57,426 nt of DNA, taken from the NCBI GenBank assembly GCA_025058055.1, contig JANXEU010000026.1, forward strand, positions 1 to 57,426, given 5' to 3'. The notes under the pieces were generated by a model that worked only from the letters and a program-made list of their open reading frames with translations, did no database searches and was not told where the DNA came from. Position 1 is the stretch's first letter, and every line of letters starts with the position of its first letter. Shown here one piece after another: positions 7,576 through 16,879 of the stretch. Origin of the DNA: Candidatus Calditenuaceae archaeon (GTDB lineage Archaea; Thermoproteota; Nitrososphaeria_A; Caldarchaeales; Calditenuaceae). The position numbers and the translations under genes are program-made.

Positions 7576-9162
7576 TCAGCCTGCAACGAGACTGACTGAC
7601 CAGTCGTAGAGCCTCCTCCAGAGAGTCCTATTGAGTGCAACTATGAAGAGCGTCATGACACAGACGTACACCGTGAGGGCGAAAACATCACCTGAAAGTG
7701 CTGCACCTGTTATCTCTTTCCCCAACCCCGGCAGCGCGGTCTCATAGAGGACTCCTCCGACCTCAACCGCCTCTGCGACCACGGTGGCGTTCCATGCACC
7801 TCCTGCTGTCGTGATGGCACCGGTGATCAGGGAAGGGAGGGCGTGGGGCAGGTAGATGGCTGCGAGGGAATACCCAAACCCGAGCCCGTAGAGGCCGGAG
7901 AGCTCACTGTATGCTCGATCGACTCTCATGAAACCCTGGAGAACAGAGTAGAAGACGTAATACTGAGAACCGATCAGCATCATTAGGATCGCGGCGCTCT
8001 CCACCCCCAACGGTCCGGTGGACGCCAGCGCAGGCGTCAGCACCGGGAACAGAAGCGGGGCGGGGAAGGAGGCTACCACCTGAACGACCGGTAACAGGGC
8101 CCTTCGCAGATTCTCTTTTACGCTGAAGTAATACGCTACGGGTATCGACCAGCAGGCAGCGATCGCTAATACCGCGAGGACCCGCATCATGGAGAAGGCA
8201 AGGGCCGCAGACACCTCAATCCAGTTGACTTCCACGAGTCTCGTTAAGCCGGTGACTACGGACTCGTAAAGGTCACCGCCGTACTCGTCGATCAGCGAAA
8301 TCGCGACCGCAGCCAAAACGATCACCGTTATTGCCGTGATCCCCGGTGCGAGCCAGTGTCTCGACTGAACGATGTGGATTATCTGCAGAGGCACCCTGAT
8401 CTGCCTCATCCTTGCTATCCTACCGAGGCCGGCATCTCCGAAGGTCCTGAAGCCCGACGTTATGGCCGATATTCCGCTCACAATGGCCCTTGGCGGTGCG
8501 AGTCTCGACTCGTGGTCGGAGACGCCCTCAATAGCCCTAGAGACGAGCGGTGCGTAGATCACGAACTGCACTAACCCTATAGTGAGGAGGGTTAGCGAGA
8601 GCAGCAGGGCCAGGGATGAGAGGTCCCCTTGTGCAGCGAACTTCTCGACGAGATAACCGACGCCGTGAACCCGGAGCTCCTCCCTTCCCAAGACCATGAC
8701 CTCACTGGCGGAGAGGAAGAACCAGGCGTTTGCAGTGGAAGGCTGAAGGTTCGAGAGGATCCTAGGCATGGACGCAGGGATGTAGACCTTGGTGAGCCTC
8801 TCACCCAAAGGCACGTTCCACAACTTCAGGCCCTCCCTCAGCTCAACCGGGATGCTCCTCACGGACTCGTAGACACCGAACGCGAAGTTCCAGAACGTGC
8901 AGGTGAAGATCAGGAATATTGACGCTAGCTCAATTCCGAAGACAGGAGAGAGCCTCGACAACGTGATCACAGCGACCGGAAAGAAGCCGAGTATCGGCAC
9001 GCTCTGAAGTACATCGAGAACTGGAACCGCGAACCATTCGAACCTTCGATTGAGGGCAGAGCCAATTCCGATAGGGATCGCTGCAGTTACTGAGAGGGCA
9101 AGCGCGATGAGTATCCTGAGCCACGAGGCACCGACAGCCGTGATTATCTCCACGATATCCAA
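7576..9162 (-). CDS. ABC transporter permease, two fused BPD-type permease domains (NitT/TauT-like)
   Basis: Two copies of the inner-membrane permease pattern: VELREGLKLWNVPLGERLTKVYIPASMPRILSNLQ and ELSGLYGLGFGYSLAAIYLPHALPSLITGAITTAGGAWNATVVAE. Confidence 0.9.
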   Translation of the reverse strand: MDIVEIITAVGASWLRILIALALSVTAAIPIGIGSALNRRFEWFAVPVLDVLQSVPILGFFPVAVITLSRLSPVFGIELASIFLIFTCTFWNFAFGVYESVRSIPVELREGLKLWNVPLGERLTKVYIPASMPRILSNLQPSTANAWFFLSASEVMVLGREELRVHGVGYLVEKFAAQGDLSSLALLLSLTLLTIGLVQFVIYAPLVSRAIEGVSDHESRLAPPRAIVSGISAITSGFRTFGDAGLGRIARMRQIRVPLQIIHIVQSRHWLAPGITAITVIVLAAVAISLIDEYGGDLYESVVTGLTRLVEVNWIEVSAALAFSMMRVLAVLAIAACWSIPVAYYFSVKENLRRALLPVVQVVASFPAPLLFPVLTPALASTGPLGVESAAILMMLIGSQYYVFYSVLQGFMRVDRAYSELSGLYGLGFGYSLAAIYLPHALPSLITGAITTAGGAWNATVVAEAVEVGGVLYETALPGLGKEITGAALSGDVFALTVYVCVMTLFIVALNRTLWRRLYDWSVSLVAG

Positions 9163-9171
9163 ACTTCCACC

Positions 9172-9297
9172 TCAGTGAAGACACACCTCACCGTTTTTGC
9201 CAGACTCGACCTCGTAACAGCGCTCACAGAGAAGCCTTCCCTTAAGGACGTTGATCCTCTGCAGCTCAGTGCCACAGGACTCGCAACGAGGAGACAT
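9172..9297 (-). CDS. 41-aa zinc-ribbon protein
   Basis: MSPRCESCGTELQRINVLKGRLLCERCYEVESGKNGEVCLH*; two CxxC pairs; overlaps the 3' end of the prenyl synthase gene; below the ORF track size cutoff. Confidence 0.6.
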   Translation of the reverse strand: MSPRCESCGTELQRINVLKGRLLCERCYEVESGKNGEVCLH

Positions 9298-10219
9298 CAA
9301 CGCCGCCCTCCTTCAGCATCTCTCTCACGCAATACCGAGGAAAGGATTTGAGAAGTACCTTTCTGTCGTTCTCCAGCGGCATCGACTCGACGAGGAGGTC
9401 TATCTCGACGAGCTTCGATTCGAGCAGTGATGTGAAGAAGGTGATGGTCTTACCTCTTACTTTTGCTATGTTAAGGAGGGCCCCTAAAGACCGAGTCTTC
9501 GCGGCAAGGGCGAACTTAACGAACGCGTCCTCCAACCTAGTCAGGGCGAGCATCACGCTCAACCTCAGGGGCCTCTTTTTCAGCTCAACTATGTCGTCGG
9601 CGATCTGGTAGGCTGTTCCCACGAGGAGGCCGTACTGTTTGGCCGCCTCCCTCAGTGATTTGTCAACGCCTGCACAGACGGCAGCCGACTCGGCTGCAGC
9701 CGCGAAGAGGCTACCAGTCTTATGTTCTATGACTCTCTGATAGAAGATCTCCGAAGGTGGCTTCGTCGCGGCGATCTCTTCGAGGACACCTAGCGACGCT
9801 CTGTCCCACGCCTCAACGAATATTCTCGCAATCTCTTGGCCCTTCTCGAGTGTGGTAGAGAAGGCTATGTTGATGATCCTGTGACCCTCTACTACGGCCC
9901 TGCCTATACCGATCCTCCTCCAGAGTGACGGCCTACCTCTCCTCGTGAAGTCTAAGTCGATGATGTCGTCGTGAACGAGGGACGCATTGTGAGCCAACTC
10001 AAGCGCATAAGCGACGTCGAGGGCCATCTCCCTGTCCTTGCCGCCTAGACATTCAAAGACCAACAGCAGGAACGCAGGCCTTAGCCTCTTCCCACCCTCA
10101 ACGACCTCAGAGATCAAAGGGCCGCTGGGTGAGGAGCTGAGCTTCTTCCGGAGGTGATCTTCGAATTCCGACCTCAGCCTCTCGATGATCGATTCAACTC
10201 CTTCAGCACGTACCTCCAT
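9266..10219 (-). CDS. Polyprenyl diphosphate synthase family protein (GGPP synthase-like, divergent)
   Basis: GGKRLRPAFLLLVFECLGG, ELAHNASLVHDDIIDLD, HKTGSLFAAAAE, TAYQIADDIVEL. Confidence 0.9.
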   Translation of the reverse strand: MEVRAEGVESIIERLRSEFEDHLRKKLSSSPSGPLISEVVEGGKRLRPAFLLLVFECLGGKDREMALDVAYALELAHNASLVHDDIIDLDFTRRGRPSLWRRIGIGRAVVEGHRIINIAFSTTLEKGQEIARIFVEAWDRASLGVLEEIAATKPPSEIFYQRVIEHKTGSLFAAAAESAAVCAGVDKSLREAAKQYGLLVGTAYQIADDIVELKKRPLRLSVMLALTRLEDAFVKFALAAKTRSLGALLNIAKVRGKTITFFTSLLESKLVEIDLLVESMPLENDRKVLLKSFPRYCVREMLKEGGVDVSSLRVLWH

Positions 10220-10315
10220 CCGGACCGGTTTTAAAAGTTCTGAGGTGTTGATAAGCCCATCGCGCAGTCGCTAAGAGTGCTCAAGTTAAATGGAGGAGAG
10301 CTAGATCGGTGACAG

Positions 10316-11083
10316 ATGGTTGCCAAGAGGGTTATCCCCTGTCTCGACGTGGACAAGGGCAGAGTCGTGAAGGGAGTGTCCTTCAGGGATCTGAGGGGTG
10401 CGGGAGACCCGGTCGAGCTAGCGGCCAGGTACGTCCAGGAGGGGGCCGACGAGCTCGTCTTCTTGGACGTCTCGGCATCGGTCGAGGGAAGAAGGGCGAT
10501 CGTCGAGGTGGTCAGGAGGGTGGCTGAGGAGATCGACATACCCTTTACCGTTGGCGGGGGAGTGAGAACCCTCGAGGACGCAGAGGCACTGCTCAGGAAC
10601 GGCGCCGACAAGGTCTCCGTGAACACGATGGCGGTCGAGAAGCCCGAGCTCATCAGCAAGATCGCTAGGAGGTATGGAGATCAGTGCGTTGTTGTCGCGA
10701 TCGACGCCGCGAGGGAGCACTCGAGCGGTGATTCTCTCTTCAGGGTCTACACGCACTCGGGTACCAGACCGACAAAGCTGGACGCGGTGGAATGGGCGAG
10801 GAGGGCCGCGGAGTTGGGAGCTGGGGAGCTGCTGGTGACCTCGATCGATCGAGATGGCAGGCAACAGGGTTACGACGTTGAGCTGTTGAGTCGCATCTCA
10901 AAATCGGTGAGTGTACCGGTGATCGCAAGTGGCGGCGCCGGAGCTCTGGAGGATTTCTACGCAGCGATCTCGGCCGGAGGTGCGGATGCAGTCCTTGCTG
11001 CCTCAGTATTCCACTATCGAACGTTCTCCATAAAACAGGTGAAGGAGCATCTTATGTCGAGAGGTATAGAGGTGAGACTTTGA
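10316..11083 (+). CDS. hisF: Imidazole glycerol phosphate synthase subunit HisF
   Basis: [35 protein letters not shown]...[16 protein letters not shown]...[12 protein letters not shown]. Confidence 0.98.
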   Translation: MVAKRVIPCLDVDKGRVVKGVSFRDLRGAGDPVELAARYVQEGADELVFLDVSASVEGRRAIVEVVRRVAEEIDIPFTVGGGVRTLEDAEALLRNGADKVSVNTMAVEKPELISKIARRYGDQCVVVAIDAAREHSSGDSLFRVYTHSGTRPTKLDAVEWARRAAELGAGELLVTSIDRDGRQQGYDVELLSRISKSVSVPVIASGGAGALEDFYAAISAGGADAVLAASVFHYRTFSIKQVKEHLMSRGIEVRL

Positions 11084-11412
11084 ACGGCGTTACGATCGGT
11101 GAGATCGACTTCTCGAAGATGAACGGACTTGTTACGGTGGTCGCGCAGGACTCTGATACAGGGGAGGTCCTCATGGTAGCGTTCGCAAACAGAGAGGCTC
11201 TCGAGACAACGCTTAAAGAGGGGAGGGCCTACTTCTGGAGCAGGTCGAGGAACAAGCTCTGGATGAAGGGAGAGGAGTCGGGAAACGTCATGGAGGTGGT
11301 GGAGGTTAGAGTTGACTGCGACGGCGACGCGGTCCTCTACCGCGTGAAGCCCCGAGGGCCGGTTTGCCACACCGGCAACAGGAGCTGCTTCTACAGGCAC
11401 CTCGTCCGATAA
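11080..11412 (+). CDS. hisI: Phosphoribosyl-AMP cyclohydrolase HisI
   Basis: [54 protein letters not shown]...[28 protein letters not shown]. Confidence 0.98.
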   Translation: MNGVTIGEIDFSKMNGLVTVVAQDSDTGEVLMVAFANREALETTLKEGRAYFWSRSRNKLWMKGEESGNVMEVVEVRVDCDGDAVLYRVKPRGPVCHTGNRSCFYRHLVR

Positions 11413-11451
11413 CGGTGTCAAATTTTTACCAAGGTCACCGCGTTCGTATGC

Positions 11452-11745
11452 GTGCTCACCATATCCGATGTTCAGAGGATGATGAGAGAGCTGTACGGCC
11501 ATAGGGACGTAAGGAGGAGTCCGGAGAGGACGCTTCTATGGCTGATATCTGAGGTAGGAGAGGTCGCGGACGCGGTGATAAAGAACCGAGGGCACGGCAT
11601 TGAGGAGGAGCTGGCAGACGTGCTTGCATGGCTCGCGAGCTTCGCCAACGTCCTCAACGTCGACCTCGAAGCGGCCTTCAGCTCCAAGTACGGCGATCGG
11701 TGCCCACGCTGCGCGTCGAAGCCCTGCGACTGTCCAGAGAGTTGA
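11452..11745 (+). CDS. MazG-like nucleotide pyrophosphohydrolase with C-terminal Cys cluster
   Basis: LLWLISEVGEVADAVIKNRGHGIEEELADVLAWLASFANVLNVDLEAAFSSKYGDRCPRCASKPCDCPES. Confidence 0.85.
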   Translation: MLTISDVQRMMRELYGHRDVRRSPERTLLWLISEVGEVADAVIKNRGHGIEEELADVLAWLASFANVLNVDLEAAFSSKYGDRCPRCASKPCDCPES

Positions 11746-11747
11746 GC

Positions 11748-12638
11748 TTACGAAATCGAAAGCACGACCTCGTTGATGAACTCCCTCATCTTCACCAACA
11801 GCTCGTCCTGCTCCAGATCGCCCAAGTAGACGACTGGATACTGAAGGCCCAGCCTAATGAGCCTCGAGAGCTCGTCGGCAACCGAGCTGGCCTTGCCTCC
11901 GAGGACGTACCTCCTCTCTCCCGAGCCGGCCCTTACCTCTTCGCTCTTGAACTGGGGCCCTAACCTCACGGTTATCCTTCCAGAGACCACGAAGCCATCT
12001 CTAGCGCGAGACCTGACGAGTGTCATCCGCTCGGTCAGCTCGTCGGCAGGTATGCCCGTGAAATGCCATCCGTCTGCGAGCTCCAACGCTCTCCTCACTG
12101 CCCTCTCGGAGTTACCTCCTACCCAAACAGGCGGCCCATTAGAAGTGTGGGGAGCAGGACTGAAGAGAACGCCCACGACTTTGTGAAACTCGCCGACGAA
12201 GTCAGGGGCCTTGCCAGACCACAAGGCCTTGATCAACTTGAGCTGCTCGTCGAGAAGCCTCCCGCGACTCCGGAAGTCAGCACCCATAGCTCTGAATTCC
12301 GTAGGTTCCCAACCCGCGCCGATGCCAACGATCAGCCGGCCCTCGGTGAGGACATCCAGTGTCGCAATCTGTTTCGCGACCAGCACAGCGTTCCTCAGCG
12401 GTGTGACTATCACCGACGTCCCGAGCTTGATCGACTCGGTCTTCCCAGCCAGATACGACAGTGTAGTCAAAGCCTCGTAGGTCCTGCCGTAGGGGTAGGG
12501 ATGCGAAGCGCCTATCGCGACGTGATCCGTAACCCATATCGAGTCGTATCCTAAGCGCTCCGCCTCAAGCGCAGACGATAGAACGCCCTCCCTGCTGAGG
12601 TTCTTCCCGAAGTTGGGGATACACAGTCCAACTCTCAC
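11748..12638 (-). CDS. LLM-class F420-dependent oxidoreductase
   Basis: RLGYDSIWVTDHVAIGASHPYPYGRTYEALTTLSYLAGKTESIKLGTSVIVTPLRNAVLVAKQIATLDVLTEGRLIVGIGAGW. Confidence 0.93.
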   Translation of the reverse strand: MRVGLCIPNFGKNLSREGVLSSALEAERLGYDSIWVTDHVAIGASHPYPYGRTYEALTTLSYLAGKTESIKLGTSVIVTPLRNAVLVAKQIATLDVLTEGRLIVGIGAGWEPTEFRAMGADFRSRGRLLDEQLKLIKALWSGKAPDFVGEFHKVVGVLFSPAPHTSNGPPVWVGGNSERAVRRALELADGWHFTGIPADELTERMTLVRSRARDGFVVSGRITVRLGPQFKSEEVRAGSGERRYVLGGKASSVADELSRLIRLGLQYPVVYLGDLEQDELLVKMREFINEVVLSIS

Positions 12639-12670
12639 GTCGATCTTGGCGAATCAGAGGCGTAAAAACG

Positions 12671-13675
12671 TCACTCGATGACCTCGGCCCCACCTCCTAG
12701 TCCGGACACCAATGTGAAGTACCCAGCACGCCTTATCTCCTCATCCACTTCGTCCACGTGCTCGGGGAGCGTGTCGACGTAGACGGTCGGGCCCGTCTGC
12801 ATCGAGTAGTAGACCGGAACCCCTCTTCTCCTAAGGGCCTTCACGATGCTAATGACCCTGAGGGAATCGTGCGTGACGAGTATGATGCCCGAATCTCCGG
12901 TCATGGTGACCGCGAGGAGCTCCATCGCGTCCCTCTCCACCAGCTTGCCGAAGGTCTCGAAGTCGCCGTCTCTGATCGCCTTCTCCACTTGATCGCACCG
13001 TTCGTTGGCAGTCTTTATCCTCTGAGGGAAGAAGGGAGAGGACTCGGCCTCCCGATGCGCATCCTCGGTCGATAAGTCAGCGGACAGAGGTATCACGACG
13101 AACCTCAGGTCGAGGTCGCGTTCATCACCGATCCTATCCGCGTAGCTGTCCTCATCGGATGAACCCGAGTACCACCTAGCGTACTTGCCAACGGCCGACC
13201 TGCAGGCGGAACCTGCCAACAACCTAGCGACTCTTGAGAGGTAACGAGTGTCCTCTGCAAGCTCCCTCAGACCCGCTGCGTACAGAGCTGCCTTAGCGAT
13301 TGATGCACCTGCCGCGGCCGAATAACCCATGCCCTTCGCGCGGACCTTCGGATGGTTCTCGGTTACCACCCTCACCTTGAGGTCGATCTCAGCAGCAGCC
13401 CTAACCCTGTCTATCACCTTTATCACCCGTTCCAGGGACCTCCCCGAAGCGACTTGACCGTTTATGATAACCACGTCGGAGTCGAAGTCGCCGAACTCGA
13501 CCTGCGCGTCCACGTAGGCGACGTCCGTGTTCACAGAGACGCTGTCGTGATACGGTATCCTGAGCTCCCAATCCCTCATACCGTGATACTTAACAAGCGC
13601 CTGCATCGTGAAGGCCCTTGCCTTGCTCCTCATCTCAGCCCGGGGCCTCGAAATCGATATATAAAATGCGGGCAT
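12671..13675 (-). CDS. Diphosphomevalonate/phosphomevalonate decarboxylase family GHMP protein (active site divergent)
   Basis: ALVKYHGMRDWELRIPYHDSVSVNTD; GMGYSAAAGASIAKAALYAAG; LAGSACRSAVGKYARW; PVYYSMQTGPTVYVDT. Confidence 0.85.
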   Translation of the reverse strand: MPAFYISISRPRAEMRSKARAFTMQALVKYHGMRDWELRIPYHDSVSVNTDVAYVDAQVEFGDFDSDVVIINGQVASGRSLERVIKVIDRVRAAAEIDLKVRVVTENHPKVRAKGMGYSAAAGASIAKAALYAAGLRELAEDTRYLSRVARLLAGSACRSAVGKYARWYSGSSDEDSYADRIGDERDLDLRFVVIPLSADLSTEDAHREAESSPFFPQRIKTANERCDQVEKAIRDGDFETFGKLVERDAMELLAVTMTGDSGIILVTHDSLRVISIVKALRRRGVPVYYSMQTGPTVYVDTLPEHVDEVDEEIRRAGYFTLVSGLGGGAEVIE

Positions 13676-13707
13676 TCAGGCCGGAAGAACCACAGGTCGG
13701 TGAAGCG

Positions 13708-14208
13708 ATGATTACGTTAAGGGAGAGGATCGAGCTGATGAGGCAGGGGATATTGCGGGGTGGGGTGATACCGAAGCTGGAGGAGAGGGGGTTCATCGTC
13801 TCCAACTGGAAGAGACCGGTATCCCTCGAGGACATGGAGCTAAGAGACGACAGATGGTCGGCCTTTTACTCGAGGTTCACCTCTTGGGAGACCTATTACC
13901 GGTCAGAACCGCTCTATCTTTACTTCAACACCTTCTACGGCGACGTTCACGAGAAGGCCCATAGGTTCTGCTTCGTTGAGTACCTGCTCCCTTTCAAGTC
14001 GAAGAGGATACCGCTTAAACTGGTCGGAACCTTCAGCAGGCTCAACCTTATGGGAGGAGGTTACATCTGGAAGCGTAGGGAGGTCTTAGACCTCTCCGAA
14101 CCAGATGGCACGGTGGTCGAGATTGAGCTCAAGTACGCCGAGCTTCACAGCCTCGTGACGGCTGAGGGGCTTGTGTTGGTGGGCGAGGACGGAAAAAAAG
14201 ATACCTGA
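13708..14208 (+). CDS. Hypothetical protein
   Basis: Clean ORF with archaeal codon usage; ATG at 13708 preferred over the ORF-track start at 13618, which overlaps the divergent gene. Confidence 0.7.
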   Translation: MITLRERIELMRQGILRGGVIPKLEERGFIVSNWKRPVSLEDMELRDDRWSAFYSRFTSWETYYRSEPLYLYFNTFYGDVHEKAHRFCFVEYLLPFKSKRIPLKLVGTFSRLNLMGGGYIWKRREVLDLSEPDGTVVEIELKYAELHSLVTAEGLVLVGEDGKKDT

Positions 14209-15000
14209 TCACCTAGCGACGACCTGTCCGAGATCTTCTGAAGCCTCGGTCGGCGACCAGCCTTCATGAACGACGCGCCGGAGAGCTTTTATCATCCCGA
14301 CCGGGTTAGAGGATTGGAAGACGTTCCTTCCGAAGTCCACACCTGCTGCTCCGGCGTTAATCGCCTCATGGGCCAGTTTCAGAGCATCGAGCTCCGTCTC
14401 TAGCTTCGGACCTCCTGCGATCACCAGAGGAACCGGTGCCGAGTCAACGACCTTCTCGAACTCCGGAGTGTAATAGGTCTTGATGAAGTGAGCTCCCAGC
14501 TCGGCCGCGACCCTGCATGCCAGAGCGATGTACTTGGTCTCCCTCTTCTCCAGCTCCCTTCCCACTGCTGTAACGGCTAACACCGGAATGCCGTAAGTCT
14601 CGCCGAGATCAACGAGTTGTGCTAGGGCCTTCAAAGTTTGATGCTCGTGCTCCGTACCCACGTATATCGAGAAGGCGAGCGCTGCTGCGTTGAGCCTTAT
14701 CGCGTCCTCGATTGAGGTGACGATCTCCTCGTCGCCAAGGACGGGCCCTGCTATCGTGTTGCCACCGGAGACCCTAAGGACTATCGGGACGTCGGTGGCC
14801 GGGTCGATGCTGGTCCTGAGAACCCCTCTGGTCAACATCAAAGCGTCGGCGTAGGGTAGGAGAGGCGTGATTGTCCTTCTCGGGTTCTCGAGCCCCTTGA
14901 TCGGTCCTAGGAAATAGCCGTGATCGACAGCGAGCATGACGGTCCTCCTCGTCGAGGGCTTGATTATTCTGGAGAGTCTGTTCTGGAGGCCCCAGCTCAT
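14209..15000 (-). CDS. Class I aldolase family (LsrF / DeoC-FbaB family)
   Basis: MSWGLQNRLSRIIKPSTRRTVMLAVDHGYFLGPIKGLENP...AALAFSIYVGTEHEHQTL...FIKTYYTPEFEKVVDSAPVPLVIAGGPK...GRNVFQS. Confidence 0.9.
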   Translation of the reverse strand: MSWGLQNRLSRIIKPSTRRTVMLAVDHGYFLGPIKGLENPRRTITPLLPYADALMLTRGVLRTSIDPATDVPIVLRVSGGNTIAGPVLGDEEIVTSIEDAIRLNAAALAFSIYVGTEHEHQTLKALAQLVDLGETYGIPVLAVTAVGRELEKRETKYIALACRVAAELGAHFIKTYYTPEFEKVVDSAPVPLVIAGGPKLETELDALKLAHEAINAGAAGVDFGRNVFQSSNPVGMIKALRRVVHEGWSPTEASEDLGQVVAR

Positions 15001-15130
15001 GACCTCCTCAACCCGAACGCCTGTTATAAGTTTGATCGAAGCCGGCGCCAAGCCTCGAACGTACGTATCCGGTCGTCGAAGATGTACAGCACCTCAACTT
15101 TTTGCACTACGCGTAATCCAGTCTTGAGGC

Positions 15131-16336
15131 ATGAGAGTGGAGCTGAGGAAGGGACAGTCACTACTGCTGAAGGGCCCCGCATCGGCCTCGCTGGAGTCGG
15201 GTTCAGCAGAGGTCTTCGGACACCGACTTAAGAGGGGAGAGAACGTGGTCGTGAAGCCTTGGAAAACCCTCCCTTTGACGTCTCTAGAGGACTCTTCTTT
15301 CGAGCTGAACCTAGGGACCGGAAGTGCTTACGAGCTCCTGGACTTCGACCCCGTTCCGGACTCTTGGAAGCGGTTGGCCGATTCGCTGGGGGAGAGGTTC
15401 AGAGTGATGGTGATGGGAAGGGTCGACGCGGGGAAGACCTCGATCCTCCTTACGCTCCTCAACCGAACCATTTCGAGCTGTGAGGTGTTCTTCGTCGACC
15501 TAGATGTCGGTCAGGGGGAGATCTGTCCGCCTACAACGATGGGGTATGCACGGGCTAGGTCAAGCACTTACACTCTGTACTCTCTCAGAGCAGAGGCGAT
15601 ATACGCGTTCGGTTTCACCTCGCCCTCCTGGTACGTCGGGAGGTCCATCGAAGTCGCTGAGCAAGTCCTACGGAACCTCCAGAGTGCAGAGAGAGTTCTG
15701 ATAGACGTAGACGGTTGGATCGAAGGGGATGACGCCCTCGAACATAAGCTGAACTTAATTCAAAAGGTCAGACCGACTCACGTGCTGCTCCTAGGGGTTG
15801 GGCCGGCTCAGGAGCTAGAAGGACTGCTCACCTCTGTAGGAGCCGAGTTGATAGTCCTCGAAAGGCCCGAGACGGTCGCTGTAAGGAGCCGGGAGGAGAG
15901 GAGAAGAGCGAGAGAGATGAGGATATCCTCGGTCTTCAGGGACAGCTCGGTCAGACAGCTCGTCAAGAACTGGTTGCGCTACTCAACTGTGTACTCCGAC
16001 CTCTACATCGATGACCCTGAATCCTACTTCGATGAGGCCCTGCTGGATGCCGAGAGACACGGCATAGACGCCGCCATCGCCACACACGACGAACTGGATG
16101 TCAGTCCGAACCTGCGGAGAGCTGAAGTGGGTCTACTTTCCTACGTCCTCGACGACGAGTTCAGGGTTCAAGCGCTTGCGTTGCTGAAAGGCGTAGCTAG
16201 GTTCGGAAACACCATCAGGGTCCTCACGAGTCACAAGGAGACCATCAAACACTTGAAGTTGGGAGCGGTTATCCTCTCTAGCGATTACCAGGAGCTCCAC
16301 GTCTTCAGGTCTTCGGAGAGGTGGCGCTCGCGTTGA
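15131..16336 (+). CDS. Clp1/Grc3-type polynucleotide 5'-hydroxyl kinase
   Basis: Walker A VMGRVDAGKTSIL; VFFVDLDVGQGEICPPTTMGYARA; N- and C-terminal Clp1-like flanking domains. Confidence 0.85.
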   Translation: MRVELRKGQSLLLKGPASASLESGSAEVFGHRLKRGENVVVKPWKTLPLTSLEDSSFELNLGTGSAYELLDFDPVPDSWKRLADSLGERFRVMVMGRVDAGKTSILLTLLNRTISSCEVFFVDLDVGQGEICPPTTMGYARARSSTYTLYSLRAEAIYAFGFTSPSWYVGRSIEVAEQVLRNLQSAERVLIDVDGWIEGDDALEHKLNLIQKVRPTHVLLLGVGPAQELEGLLTSVGAELIVLERPETVAVRSREERRRAREMRISSVFRDSSVRQLVKNWLRYSTVYSDLYIDDPESYFDEALLDAERHGIDAAIATHDELDVSPNLRRAEVGLLSYVLDDEFRVQALALLKGVARFGNTIRVLTSHKETIKHLKLGAVILSSDYQELHVFRSSERWRSR

Positions 16337-16345
16337 GCGGGGCTG

Positions 16346-16789
16346 CTACTCGACGGACATGTCCTCGATCTCGAATTGCCTCACGACCTCGTTGAGCCTC
16401 CATGCAGATATGCCCTTCACCTCTCTCCCGGATATCGAGACTATCACGTACGTGAACTCTGGGACAGCGTGTTCAAGGTCGTAACTGCTGGGAACCGCTG
16501 GGTAGTCAGGGTGACTGTGATATACTCCGAGTACGACCTCACCGAGCCTCATCGCCTCGCTCTCGACTTTGACGTACTCCAGAGGGTCGATTGAGTACCT
16601 GTTCCTACGTGACCCGTTAAAGACGTTTCTCATCGGGACTATTCGACCTACCTCCCTAACACCGTTCACCACTCTACCCACGAGCAGGCCGCACCCCTCT
16701 TCAGGATAAGCAGATGAGAGGTGTGACCTCATCTCATCTAGGTGCTCCCGCTTCAGCCTGATCATCCGTGCGAAGTGATATCCGTCCAT
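16346..16789 (-). CDS. JAMM/MPN+ metalloprotease (Mov34/PAD-1 family)
   Basis: EEGCGLLVG...YHSHPDYPAVPSSYD, JAMM HxHx(n)SxxD. Confidence 0.92.
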   Translation of the reverse strand: MDGYHFARMIRLKREHLDEMRSHLSSAYPEEGCGLLVGRVVNGVREVGRIVPMRNVFNGSRRNRYSIDPLEYVKVESEAMRLGEVVLGVYHSHPDYPAVPSSYDLEHAVPEFTYVIVSISGREVKGISAWRLNEVVRQFEIEDMSVE

Positions 16790-16879
16790 CTATGAACCTT
16801 AACGTTCCCCCTTCGATGAAGGCGCTAGATCGCCGCGTATAGTTTATCTTGAGAACTTGTGCGAATGATATGGGCAGAA

